DNA of 64,000 nucleotides, from assembly GCA_900540385.1 (NCBI GenBank), contig UQFY01000002.1:75173-139172 (forward strand). The letters are read 5' to 3'. The stretch is from an uncultured Mollicutes bacterium. Lineage in GTDB: Bacteria > Bacillota_I > Bacilli_A > RFN20 > CAG-826. The notes below the pieces were generated by a model that saw nothing but the letters and a program-made list of their open reading frames with translations, ran no database searches and was not told where the DNA came from. Each line of letters starts with the position of its first letter. Positions within the stretch are counted from its first letter, which is position 1. Shown here piece by piece: positions 24,593 to 32,678 of this stretch. Made by a program: the position numbers and the translations under genes.

Positions 24593-25798
24593 TTATTCTC
24601 TACGAAGTGATGAGACGCCACGGCAATTCTCAATCAAATTCGATTTTTTAATTTTTCCTTCCGCCACAATCATGCCTAAGACATTCGTCGCAGACGCTTC
24701 CCTTCCACCAATAACGTTAGGAAGGTAAGCGAACATTTTACGGGTGCCAAAGTTAGGAGCAAGCAAATTTCCAATTCCTTTTAAACGACTTCCTCCGCCG
24801 GTTAGAAGAATAGGATATGTGCCGTATTCTTGCCCATTTGAGGCGTTTAATTGTTTTAAAGCCACATCCAAGTAATTGTGGAATTCATTAAAATAGTCTT
24901 CAATTACACGGTTAACGTCTTTTTGATGAATCTTGATTTTAATCCCATTTTCATTTGTTCCCGTATAAAGAGGGGTTTCAAATTGATGGGCGTTAAGGTC
25001 GTAGCCGAATTTTTCTTTAATGGAATTAGCCTCTTCTAAAGGAATGCTTAATTCTTTCGATATTTTCTCGCTTAAAGAAGCTCCCCCAATCTTGATGAAA
25101 CGTGAAGAATAGGGTTCACCTTTACCAATAAAAGAGACAGTTGTTAAATCCGCGCCCATGTCAAAAAGGACGTAGGATTCTGGATATCCTGGAGTAAGTT
25201 TGATAAGTTGTGAGGCGCAATAAGAGGCGACCCCGCTCCTTAAAACACGGAAACCAGCATCTTGCATCACTTGGCTAAAATCCGTAAGTAAATCCTGTGG
25301 AAGAGTATAAACTTTTGCTCTAATCGTAAGGGTTTCGCTTTTTACACCTAGAGGTGGTTCTTTAAACGCCTGGCGATTGGCAACATAGTAATTCGGAACG
25401 ACATCAACGATCGTATTTCCTTGTTCTACAACTTGCTTGTAGATAAGGGACATCACGTTCTCCACGTCCACTGGAGCGATAGCGTCATCCGAGGCGACAA
25501 CACGAGAAGCCTTATCGCATTGGAAGACTTTAAAGCCCAAAGAAGGCAAGACTAAGGAAACCGCATTCGGTTCCGCTTTGAAATCTAAAGGCGCATCGGA
25601 AATGTTATGGAATTCGTTTAACGCTTCCACAAGCTTATCGTGATTAACAATTCGTCCGAAAGAAACAATGCCATGTATTGGTTTTTTCTTGTAATAGAGC
25701 AAATGTGGCACGTTGTTAGAAACGTAACCAACTGCATATTTGATATAGGAGGAAGTTATCTCCAAAGCACGTGAATAACGAACATTTTCCATAAGCAT
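24593..25798 (-). CDS. ftsA: FtsA-like actin-family division protein
   Basis: This 401-residue protein of the FtsA/PilM actin-like superfamily probably tethers FtsZ to the membrane. The phosphate motif reads LFDMGADLTTVSF where FtsA usually has a Gly triplet, and the adenosine motif is LLTGGGSRLKGIG. The C-terminus (SLRRE) is short and basic, but I see no clear long amphipathic helix. Position directly before ftsZ supports ftsA. Either ATG 25798 or 25792 could be the start. A TTGGCA-17-TAGAAT promoter ends 5 nt before the first, so the mRNA would be leaderless or nearly so. Confidence 0.85.
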   Translation of the reverse strand: MLMENVRYSRALEITSSYIKYAVGYVSNNVPHLLYYKKKPIHGIVSFGRIVNHDKLVEALNEFHNISDAPLDFKAEPNAVSLVLPSLGFKVFQCDKASRVVASDDAIAPVDVENVMSLIYKQVVEQGNTIVDVVPNYYVANRQAFKEPPLGVKSETLTIRAKVYTLPQDLLTDFSQVMQDAGFRVLRSGVASYCASQLIKLTPGYPESYVLFDMGADLTTVSFIGKGEPYSSRFIKIGGASLSEKISKELSIPLEEANSIKEKFGYDLNAHQFETPLYTGTNENGIKIKIHQKDVNRVIEDYFNEFHNYLDVALKQLNASNGQEYGTYPILLTGGGSRLKGIGNLLAPNFGTRKMFAYLPNVIGGREASATNVLGMIVAEGKIKKSNLIENCRGVSSLRRE

Positions 25799-25803
25799 AT
25801 TCT

Positions 25804-25832
25804 ATTCTAGAATAAGAATATTACTTTGCCAA
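25804..25832 (-). promoter_or_regulatory. Promoter of ftsA-ftsZ, near-leaderless
   Basis: Minus-strand TTGGCA (25827-25832), a 17-nt spacer, TAGAAT (25804-25809), then AGAAT and ATG. The remaining 140 bp up to the upstream terminator is very AT-rich with no gene. Confidence 0.7.
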
Positions 25833-25971
25833 CAACATTTAGAAGTAACTTAGAATGTATTTAGTACTTTTTTAGTTGTTTTTGTTGAAATAGAACAATA
25901 TAGATAAAAATTAGATAACATCTAACAATTTTAATAAAATGAAAAGAAAGAACCTAAATTATAAATTGAAA

Positions 25972-26003
25972 GAAAAAAGAGAGCCTTAATTTTCTTGGCT
26001 CTC
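25972..26003 (-). terminator. Terminator overlapping the end of the small membrane protein gene
   Basis: Minus-strand GAGAGCC (25997-26003) pairs with GGCTCTC (25979-25985), followed by TTTTTTC. The stop codon TAA lies in the loop, so the hairpin is partly coding sequence. Confidence 0.85.
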
Positions 26004-26240
26004 TTGTGGGATTTCCGTTTTTTCTTCTTCGGAAGGAGACTCTGAAGAGTCTTCTTGGCTGCTACTTACCTGACTCGTGTTCTTGTATTCTTCAGCATGT
26101 GCTTCTGCTACACGATAGGATAAGCCAACCGGAATGGCACAAAGCGAGAAGAAGCCAAACACAATCAAGGATGCTTTTAAAAGCATTTGTTTGCGGTAAT
26201 ATCCACGCTTATGTCCGCTTTTTTCTAACTTATCTTTCAT
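25986..26240 (-). CDS. Small single-pass membrane protein in the ftsL position
   Basis: This 84-residue protein has a basic N-terminus, one membrane helix at about residues 19-40, and an extracellular Ser/Glu-rich tail of about 40 residues. In dcw clusters ftsL lies directly after rsmH and has the same topology. FtsL normally has a coiled coil outside the membrane, and this tail is too short and acidic for one, so equivalence is only positional. The start at 26240 was chosen for AAGGAGA upstream; it overlaps the rsmH end by 11 nt. Confidence 0.7.
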   Translation of the reverse strand: MKDKLEKSGHKRGYYRKQMLLKASLIVFGFFSLCAIPVGLSYRVAEAHAEEYKNTSQVSSSQEDSSESPSEEEKTEIPQESQEN

Positions 26241-27183
26241 TGTCGTCTTCTCCTTTCTTTTCAATACATCTTAATTTAGCTGGTTTAGAACGATGGTTCT
26301 CTTCTAGCTCTTTTTCCCCTGCTACAATCGGTTTTTTGGATATTTGTCGATAAGGGGCCTTCTTTATTTCGTTTGGTCTAAGTTCAAGATCATCTCGATT
26401 TCCTTCTATTACTGATAGGGAACGGAACTTATCTTTAACTAATCTATCTTCAAGGCTTTGGAAGGTGATGATGGCGATTCTTCCACCCGGTTTTAGCACT
26501 TCATCGAAAGTGTCTAACAATTGGTGGAGGTTTCCTAATTCATCGTTTGTTTCTACTCTTAAGGCTTGGAAGATTTGTTTGGCTGGATGGCCTTTTTTAG
26601 CCAATTCTCTAGCAGGTTTTACGCGTTTGATTAACTCCACGAGTTCGCCTGTCGTTTCAATCTCTTTCGTTTCTCTTTCTTTTACTATTTCTTTAGCGAT
26701 TTGATAAGAGAAAGGGTCTTCACCATAATCCTTAAATACTTTGAGAAGTCTTTCGAATGGATAGGTATTAACGATAATCTTGGCGTTGAGTGGATTTTCT
26801 CTATCCATTCTCATATCCAAAGGTGCGTCTTCACGGTAAGAGAAGCCTCTTTCCGCTTCATCGAATTGAGGGGATGAAACACCTAAATCAGCGGTGATTC
26901 CGTCCACTTCTGTTATCCCTCTTTCTTGAAGCTCTTTAACGAAATAGGCGAAATTGGACTTGATGATGGTGAAGTTATTTCCCGTCTTTTCTAGTCTTTC
27001 CTTACTTTCGTCAATGGCTTCTTGATCCATATCAAAGGAATAAAGATGGCCATTTGGGATTCTTTTAAGGATGGCTTCGGAGGTGCCTCCTCTTCCTAAA
27101 GTGAGGTCGACATACACTCCATCTGGACGTATATCCATGACATCCATCGTTTCGTTAAGAAGGACGCTATAATGATAGCCCAT
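26230..27183 (-). CDS. rsmH: 16S rRNA m4C1402 methyltransferase
   Basis: RsmH methylates the N4 of C1402 in 16S rRNA using S-adenosylmethionine. The 317-residue protein begins YHYSVLLNETMDVMDIRPDGVYVDLTLGRGGTS, with the GRGG SAM site, followed by SFDMDQEAI, GITADLGVSSPQFDEAERGFSY, and the C-terminal KKPIVAGEKELEENHRSKPAKLR typical of the family. It begins one base after the mraZ stop codon, with GGAGGGAAAC inside mraZ. Confidence 0.97.
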   Translation of the reverse strand: MGYHYSVLLNETMDVMDIRPDGVYVDLTLGRGGTSEAILKRIPNGHLYSFDMDQEAIDESKERLEKTGNNFTIIKSNFAYFVKELQERGITEVDGITADLGVSSPQFDEAERGFSYREDAPLDMRMDRENPLNAKIIVNTYPFERLLKVFKDYGEDPFSYQIAKEIVKERETKEIETTGELVELIKRVKPARELAKKGHPAKQIFQALRVETNDELGNLHQLLDTFDEVLKPGGRIAIITFQSLEDRLVKDKFRSLSVIEGNRDDLELRPNEIKKAPYRQISKKPIVAGEKELEENHRSKPAKLRCIEKKGEDDNER

Positions 27184-27184
27184 A

Positions 27185-27631
27185 TCAGTTTCCCTCCTTC
27201 GAAAGGTTGCTTAAATCCTCAGCAATCTTCTCATAAGAGTCTTCGTTCTTCTTCTGATATTCTTCATAAGATGCTTTATCCCAAATCTCAAAATGATCTA
27301 AAACACCGATGATAACGACTTCAGAAGAAAGGCCATAACGTTTTGCGATAGCACTTCCTAAGGAAATTCTTCCATGGGAGTCCGTATCAAGGACTTCCAC
27401 GCTAGAAAGAGCTAAACGCATATAAGTACGTGCCTTTCCTTCAAGGAAAGACATTTTTTCTAAAGAAGAAAGATATTTTTGGAAATCTTTTTCTTCATAA
27501 ATGGAAAGCGCTCCCTCAAAACCGCGGAGTAAGTAAAAATGTTCTGGCATCTCTTTGACTAATTTATTAGGCAATTGTAGACGGAATTTGTTATCTAGAT
27601 TTCTTTGATACGTTCCAAAAAACATTCCCAC
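27185..27631 (-). CDS. mraZ: Transcriptional regulator MraZ
   Basis: MraZ forms ring-shaped oligomers and represses its own division cluster. Two AbrB-type repeats are visible (FGTYQRNLDNKFRLQLPNK and VLDTDSHGRISLGSAIAKRYG). The C-terminal tail is Glu/Lys rich. A GTG at 27631 is preferred as start because AAGGAG lies 9 nt before it. The ATG at 27625 would match the family start better but sits 15 nt from that site. It heads the compact dcw cluster. Confidence 0.94.
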   Translation of the reverse strand: MGMFFGTYQRNLDNKFRLQLPNKLVKEMPEHFYLLRGFEGALSIYEEKDFQKYLSSLEKMSFLEGKARTYMRLALSSVEVLDTDSHGRISLGSAIAKRYGLSSEVVIIGVLDHFEIWDKASYEEYQKKNEDSYEKIAEDLSNLSKEGN

Positions 27632-27642
27632 TTTTTCCCACT
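27626..27642 (-). promoter_or_regulatory. MraZ-type operator repeats
   Basis: Minus-strand AGTGGGA occurs at 27626-27632 and 27636-27642, exactly 10 bp apart. MraZ binds short GTGGG/TGGG repeats with 10-bp spacing upstream of its own gene. Here the repeats overlap the ribosome site and start codon. Confidence 0.65.
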
Positions 27643-27701
27643 CCTTGCAATTAATGTATCACTGTGGGCCATTTCTTGAAAGAAAAATCACCAAAAAGAT
27701 G

Positions 27702-27727
27702 AAAAAAGTCTCCGAATGGCGGAGACT
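27702..27727 (-). terminator. Terminator between the DUF177 gene and mraZ
   Basis: Minus-strand AGTCTCCG-CCATT-CGGAGACT followed by TTTTTC. It ends the pheS-pheT-DUF177 transcript. Confidence 0.9.
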
Positions 27728-27745
27728 CTAACTTGAAATGAAGTA

Positions 27746-28240
27746 TTATCGATCGTCCTTTGAAGGGAAAGAAGGCAAATCATCCATGGAGAAATTGCTT
27801 CGCTCTTCTTGAAGTTCTTCTTCGCTTACGAAAGAAACACCAGAGATTCCCTTTGGAAGAGGAGTGTCTTTTTTCCTAACTAAACGTAAAGGCAAGGATG
27901 ATTGAAGGACGTCTAATGCAAGTCCATCTAAATCAATACTTGGGCCTGGGATATAGACACCTTCTTCCATTTCATCTTCTTGATCGATGACTTCCATTTC
28001 TTCTTTGCGTTTCATAGGATAGTCGAATAAGACATTATCCCTTGTATCATGAACGCGGAGTTTTGCTTGAATTTCAAAAAGTAACAATAGAAAGCCATCT
28101 TGGCGCGACACATTCACTTTGTAATGGCAGGATAAAACCTTGTCTAAAGGATAACGCTTAGGGTATTCTTCAAAGGTTGTGTCGTTTGAAAGAGATTGTT
28201 CTCTCCCTTTTATAATGGCGCTCTTATTGATTTTATTCAT
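27746..28240 (-). CDS. YceD/YlbN-like DUF177 protein
   Basis: This 164-residue protein has the layout of the DUF177 (YceD) family, linked to 23S rRNA and large-subunit accumulation. It has an N-terminal half with CHYKVNVSRQDGFLLLLFEIQAKLRVHDTRDN and a later IDLDGLALDVLQSSLPLRLVRKKD, which matches the conserved LDL..ll.e.i.L..P stretch. The usual neighbour rpmF is absent; the gene sits between pheT and mraZ instead. Its ATG shares one base with the pheT stop codon. Confidence 0.75.
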   Translation of the reverse strand: MNKINKSAIIKGREQSLSNDTTFEEYPKRYPLDKVLSCHYKVNVSRQDGFLLLLFEIQAKLRVHDTRDNVLFDYPMKRKEEMEVIDQEDEMEEGVYIPGPSIDLDGLALDVLQSSLPLRLVRKKDTPLPKGISGVSFVSEEELQEERSNFSMDDLPSFPSKDDR

Positions 28241-30633
28241 TAAGAACGTACCTCAGCATTAAAACGCATCAAGAGGGTGTCGGTAATCTTCTTCATGATG
28301 AGGTTAACTTCTTCATCTTTCAAAGTTTTATTCTCATCTAAGAAAGTAATGGTAATAGCCATTGATTTCTTGCCTTTTTCAATATGGTCGCCTTCATAAA
28401 CATCGAAAACATCGACCTTTTTGATGATTTTATCAAGACGAGAGATTTCACGTTTGATATCCGCATATGGAATATCGTTTTTCAAAACGAAGGCCAAATC
28501 ACGGCTTATGGATGGGAATTTTGGTGGAATCGACGCTTTTTCGGCGCTTGTCTTTAAGGCAAGAAGCGCTTCTAAATCCATTTCTAACACAGCAACAGGA
28601 TTCTTACCAAAGCCCAATTGTTTTAAGGCACTTGGATGAAGCTCACCAAAAACAGCGATTCTCTCTTTGCCTAAAAGGATTTCTGCGCTGCGTCCTGGGT
28701 GAAGTTCTTCTTTTGCATCTTTATAAGCTTGGAGCTTAAAACGATTTTCATTGATGCCAAGCAAGGAAATAATGCCTTCGAATAAGCCTTTGACGCTATA
28801 GAAATCGTAAGGGCGGCGTGTTAAAGAACCTTGTAAGGTTTCTTCTCCAAAAAGAACGATGGCAAGATGCTTCCCTTTCGCTTTTGGAGTATCCACATCC
28901 GATATTTCAAAAAGAGCAAGGTTCTTTTCTTGGTGGGCGAAATTGTAAGACGCCACTTCTAGAAGTGAAGAAAGGATATTCTTTCTAAGATACATTCTAT
29001 CTTCTGTGAGAGGATTCATAAGTTTATAGTTCTCTCCCGTAAGAAGAAGTTCGAAAGCGTCTTTGTTTTTATTGCTTACTAAAGAATAGGTAATGCATTC
29101 GCTTAAGCCATTGTTTCTAAGGAAACGACGGATTGCGTTCTTATCGGCTTGTTTTTGGCTATATCCACCATGGTTAGTAGAAACGTTAGGGAGTTTGGAG
29201 GTGATGTTTTCATACCCTAAAAGACGGATGACTTCTTCACTTACGTCTGCTTCTCCACTCATATCGATGCGGTAGAATGGCACGGTCAAAAGGAATTTGT
29301 CTCCTTCTTCTTTTTCGATTCCCATGTGGTCTCTTTGAAGGATAGAAACCACTGTTTCCAAATCGAAGGAAGTTCCTAAACGAGCGTTGATATAGTTTAA
29401 AGATGTTTCAATTTTCTTTGGCTCATGTTTTAGACGATCGTAAGTTGGGATGCTAAGAATTTCTTTTGCGTCCGCCAATTCTTTCATCAAATAAGTGCAA
29501 ATTTGAAGAACTCTTTCGGTTTGTTCGTTGTTTAATCCCTTCACAAAACGGGAGGAAGATTCGCTAGCTAAGCCTAAACGATTGGAAGTTCTTCGAATGG
29601 AAGCGCCAGCAAAAGAAGCGGCTTCAATGATAACGTTCTTTGTTTCAGGAGTAACTTCTGCGGCTTTGCTTGTCGTAATACCAGCAAGGCACATTGGCTC
29701 TTTTGCACTAGAAACAACAAGATCCCCTTCTTTTAAGGTATAGCTTCCATCGTTCATTGCCACGAATTCGCCAACATAATCATCACGAACTTCCAAAGAG
29801 GAGTTAGGAAGTTTATCCGCGTCATACATATTGATCGGTTGTCCTGTTAACAACATAACGAAATTGCCGATATCTACGACGTTATTGATGCTTCTGACTC
29901 CTTCAGAAGAAAGGATTCTTTTCAACCATTCCGGTGATTCTTTTGTCACGATAGAACGAACTTCTCTTGCTCCAAAAAGAGGGCATTTATCCGTTAAAGA
30001 GGTTACTTTAAAAGAAGATTCGCCCGTAATTGTTTCAGGATATTCTTTGATGTTTTCTTTTTCATTAAGAAGACAAGAGACTTCACGAGCCACATTTTCC
30101 ATCGCGTTCATATCTGGGCGATTAGCAAGAAGCTCGATTTCAATGATGGAATCATCAAGTCCTAAATAATGAAGAACATTCTCTTCTCCAACAGGAGCGC
30201 CCATAGGAAGTTCTTCGATGCCGTTGATTTGTTTCTCGCTTAAAGAAGATTTATCCACACCTAATTCTCTTAAAGAGCAGCACATTCCGTCACTTTCCAC
30301 TCCACGAATGCTTGATGGGGTGATGGTGACTTCTGGTAAAACGGCACCAGCACGAGCAACAATGACTTTTAAGCCTTTTCTAGCATTTGGGGCACCGCAA
30401 ACGATTTGATGGACGCCAAATTTGCCTTCATCGACATTCAAAACATGAAGGTGGTCGCTATCTGGGTGAGGTTCACAAGTAAGGATTTCTCCGATAACAA
30501 GATTCGTTCCGGAGGCAATTTTCTTGATTTCATCGACTTCAATGCCAGCAAAGGTAAGTTTTTTTGCAACTTCTTCTGGAGTCGTATTATCTAGATTGAC
30601 GAATTCTTTCAGCCAATTCCATGAAATTTTCAT
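28240..30633 (-). CDS. pheT: Phenylalanyl-tRNA synthetase beta subunit
   Basis: This subunit forms the alpha2-beta2 enzyme with PheS and holds the editing site. The 797-residue protein has an N-terminal EMAP/OB-type tRNA-binding domain (LVIGEILTCEPHPDSDHLHV), B3/B4 editing domain, B5 domain (FRIDMSGEADVSEEVIRLLGYE-type stretch) and a C-terminal ferredoxin-fold anticodon-binding domain (PPKFPSISRDLAFV...). AAGGAG precedes the start and the stop codon overlaps the next gene. Confidence 0.97.
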   Translation of the reverse strand: MKISWNWLKEFVNLDNTTPEEVAKKLTFAGIEVDEIKKIASGTNLVIGEILTCEPHPDSDHLHVLNVDEGKFGVHQIVCGAPNARKGLKVIVARAGAVLPEVTITPSSIRGVESDGMCCSLRELGVDKSSLSEKQINGIEELPMGAPVGEENVLHYLGLDDSIIEIELLANRPDMNAMENVAREVSCLLNEKENIKEYPETITGESSFKVTSLTDKCPLFGAREVRSIVTKESPEWLKRILSSEGVRSINNVVDIGNFVMLLTGQPINMYDADKLPNSSLEVRDDYVGEFVAMNDGSYTLKEGDLVVSSAKEPMCLAGITTSKAAEVTPETKNVIIEAASFAGASIRRTSNRLGLASESSSRFVKGLNNEQTERVLQICTYLMKELADAKEILSIPTYDRLKHEPKKIETSLNYINARLGTSFDLETVVSILQRDHMGIEKEEGDKFLLTVPFYRIDMSGEADVSEEVIRLLGYENITSKLPNVSTNHGGYSQKQADKNAIRRFLRNNGLSECITYSLVSNKNKDAFELLLTGENYKLMNPLTEDRMYLRKNILSSLLEVASYNFAHQEKNLALFEISDVDTPKAKGKHLAIVLFGEETLQGSLTRRPYDFYSVKGLFEGIISLLGINENRFKLQAYKDAKEELHPGRSAEILLGKERIAVFGELHPSALKQLGFGKNPVAVLEMDLEALLALKTSAEKASIPPKFPSISRDLAFVLKNDIPYADIKREISRLDKIIKKVDVFDVYEGDHIEKGKKSMAITITFLDENKTLKDEEVNLIMKKITDTLLMRFNAEVRS

Positions 30634-30644
30634 ATCTAATCTCC

Positions 30645-31688
30645 TTATTTCTCTGAGAAATCTTTTAAGAAACGAACATCGTTCGTATAGATTCTTCTAA
30701 TATCGTCGATGCCATAGCGGAGCATAGCGATTCTCTCTATGCCAACGCCAAAAGCGAAGCCACTATAGATTTTTGGATCGTATCCACACATTTCTAAGAC
30801 ATGAGGATGGACTTCCCCCGCTCCAAGAATTTCAATCCAACCGGTGTTTTTGCAAAGAGAACAGCCCTTTCCACCGCATTTGGAACAAGAAACGTCAACT
30901 TCTACGGATGGTTCTGTAAATGGGAAGAAAGAGGAACGAAGACGAATTTCACGTTTTTCTCCGAACATTTTCTTAACGAATAGCTCCAATGTTCCTTTTA
31001 AATCAGCCATGGAGATGCCTTTATCTACGACAAGCCCTTCGATTTGACCGAATTCATGGGAGTGAGTCGCATCATCGTCATCACGGCGATAACATTTTCC
31101 TGGGCAAATCATCTTGATTGGTTTCTTTTCTTCGTTTTCAAGCATGGTGTGTGCTTGGGCGGCAGAAGTTTGGGTTCTTAATAAAAGATTCTCGGAAATA
31201 TAGAAGGTATCTTGCATATCTCTAGCAGGATGGTCCTTAGGAACATTTAAAAGTTCAAAGTTGAAATGATCCGTTTCAACATCTCTTCCTTCAACGATAT
31301 CAAAGCCCATTGAGGCGAAGATATCGGACATTTCATCAACAATTTGCCAATATGGGTTGATGAAACCTTGGTGGTAATTTCTACCCGGAAGGGTAAGGTC
31401 GATTTTTTCAGATTGAAGTTTTTCTTCAAGGGCTTTCGCTTGAGCCTTTTGCATCTTTTCTTCAAAAGCGCTCTCCACTTTCTTTCTTGTATCGTTTACA
31501 AGTTTTCCAAAAGCGGCTTTTTCTTCAGCAAGAAGGTTTCTCATTAACCCCATAAGCTGAGCAAGATGGCTTTTTTTCGAAAGATAAGTGTTCTTCCAGT
31601 TTGTTAATTCCTCGGAACTGTTCGCTTTTTCTAAAGCGGTTAAGGCTTCTTCTTCCGCTTCTAAAACGGTTTTCTTTTCGTTTTCCAT
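30645..31688 (-). CDS. pheS: Phenylalanyl-tRNA synthetase alpha subunit
   Basis: This 347-residue catalytic subunit has an N-terminal coiled coil followed by class II motifs: HPARDMQDTFYI (motif 2 region), CYRRDDDDATHSHEFGQIEG, and the motif 3 stretch FGVGIERIAMLRYGIDDIR. A CxxC pair set (CSKCGGKGCSLC) lies before the end. The ATG at 31688 has AAGGAAA upstream; upstream in-frame codons belong to the T-box leader. It is followed by pheT. Confidence 0.97.
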   Translation of the reverse strand: MENEKKTVLEAEEEALTALEKANSSEELTNWKNTYLSKKSHLAQLMGLMRNLLAEEKAAFGKLVNDTRKKVESAFEEKMQKAQAKALEEKLQSEKIDLTLPGRNYHQGFINPYWQIVDEMSDIFASMGFDIVEGRDVETDHFNFELLNVPKDHPARDMQDTFYISENLLLRTQTSAAQAHTMLENEEKKPIKMICPGKCYRRDDDDATHSHEFGQIEGLVVDKGISMADLKGTLELFVKKMFGEKREIRLRSSFFPFTEPSVEVDVSCSKCGGKGCSLCKNTGWIEILGAGEVHPHVLEMCGYDPKIYSGFAFGVGIERIAMLRYGIDDIRRIYTNDVRFLKDFSEK

Positions 31689-31710
31689 GAATTTTCCTTT
31701 CTGAATATAG

Positions 31711-31920
31711 AAAAAGGGATGCAGGGAGTGAATAAACCACGGTGCCATCCCAATTCGTTTTTTCTTTTGATAAAACGCGACTTTTTGGCTATAACCCACG
31801 ACGGAGGGAATCTCTTCCCTGTTCTCCAAGGCGAACTTCGGCAAGCTTCTTAGAAGACAGTCTCTCTCTTTGTCTCTCCCAGAACTAAGAAGGTCTTGCG
31901 TACTCTTCCTTTTCTTCGAA
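31711..31920 (-). promoter_or_regulatory. T-box leader of pheS (Phe specifier)
   Basis: On the minus strand AGAGAGAG and the pairing arms CTTCTTAG and CTAAGAAG mark Stem I. GAAGTTCGCC carries the specifier TTC (Phe, 31833-31835). The T-box core is the variant GGGATGGCACCGTGG, and the terminator pairs GGGATG (31746-31751) with CATCCC (31716-31721) before TTTTT. Confidence 0.92.
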
Positions 31921-31927
31921 CGATGAT

Positions 31928-31956
31928 ATTTTAATACAAAGAAGAAGACTTGTTAC
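31928..31956 (-). promoter_or_regulatory. Candidate promoter of the pheS T-box transcript
   Basis: Minus-strand GTAACA (31951-31956, overlapping the upstream stop codon), a 17-nt spacer and TAAAAT (31928-31933). The -35 box matches consensus at only four positions. Confidence 0.5.
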
Positions 31957-32678
31957 TTCTTTTTGAGTTCATAAAGAAGAATTCCTGCAGCAACCCCTAC
32001 ATTTAAAGAGTCAATGCCGTCCATTTCGATACGTACTTTTTTATCCGCAAGGGAAAGAATCTTCGGATTTACGCCTCTTCCCTCATTTCCAAGAATGAGC
32101 GCATAAGGCTTTTCAATGTTTAATTCTTTTAACGGGTAGGAGGATTTTAAATCCGTGGCAAGGATTTTATAGCCTTTTTCTTTTAAGGAAATAATATCTT
32201 CTTCAGGAGAAAGGTTTCCTTCTTTGATATTGAGTTTAAAAATGGCTCCTTGGGAAGAAGAAAGGGTTTTTGAAGAATAGGCGCTTGCGCATCCTTTCGA
32301 AAGAAAGACGTCTTGATAGCCAAAGGCAAGACAAGTTCTTAAAATCGTGCCAACGTTTCCAGGATCTTGAAGCTCATCGAGATAAACAATGACATCGGAA
32401 AAAGGCTTTTCTTCTTTCTTTTTCTTGCATAAAGCAACGATTCCTTCAGGAGTTTTGGAAGAAGATAGGCGTTTAATGATTGCCTCATTGGTTAGATAGA
32501 ATTCTACATCTCCATGAGGATATTCTTTTAAGGAAAAAATTCGAACGGCTGAAGCGTTTTCTAACGCCATCTCCACCATATGGAAGCCTTCCACGAGGAA
32601 GAAATCGTCCTTTCCATCTTGGTGAGAGAGGGTTTCTTTTATTTTTTTGTTATCTTTAGAAAATAGCAATTCACTCAT
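31953..32678 (-). CDS. TrmH/SpoU-family RNA 2'-O-methyltransferase
   Basis: This 241-residue SPOUT methyltransferase has all three family motifs: YLDELQDPGNVGTILRTC, ALILGNEGRGVNPKI, and IEMDGIDSLNVGVAAGILLYEL. A short N-terminal RNA-binding part (FLVEGFHMVEMAL) is typical of the RlmB/YsgA type. It probably methylates 23S rRNA or a tRNA, but the target base cannot be told. Its ATG overlaps the upstream stop (ATGA). In many Bacillota this gene sits next to pheS, as here. Confidence 0.92.
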   Translation of the reverse strand: MSELLFSKDNKKIKETLSHQDGKDDFFLVEGFHMVEMALENASAVRIFSLKEYPHGDVEFYLTNEAIIKRLSSSKTPEGIVALCKKKKEEKPFSDVIVYLDELQDPGNVGTILRTCLAFGYQDVFLSKGCASAYSSKTLSSSQGAIFKLNIKEGNLSPEEDIISLKEKGYKILATDLKSSYPLKELNIEKPYALILGNEGRGVNPKILSLADKKVRIEMDGIDSLNVGVAAGILLYELKKK

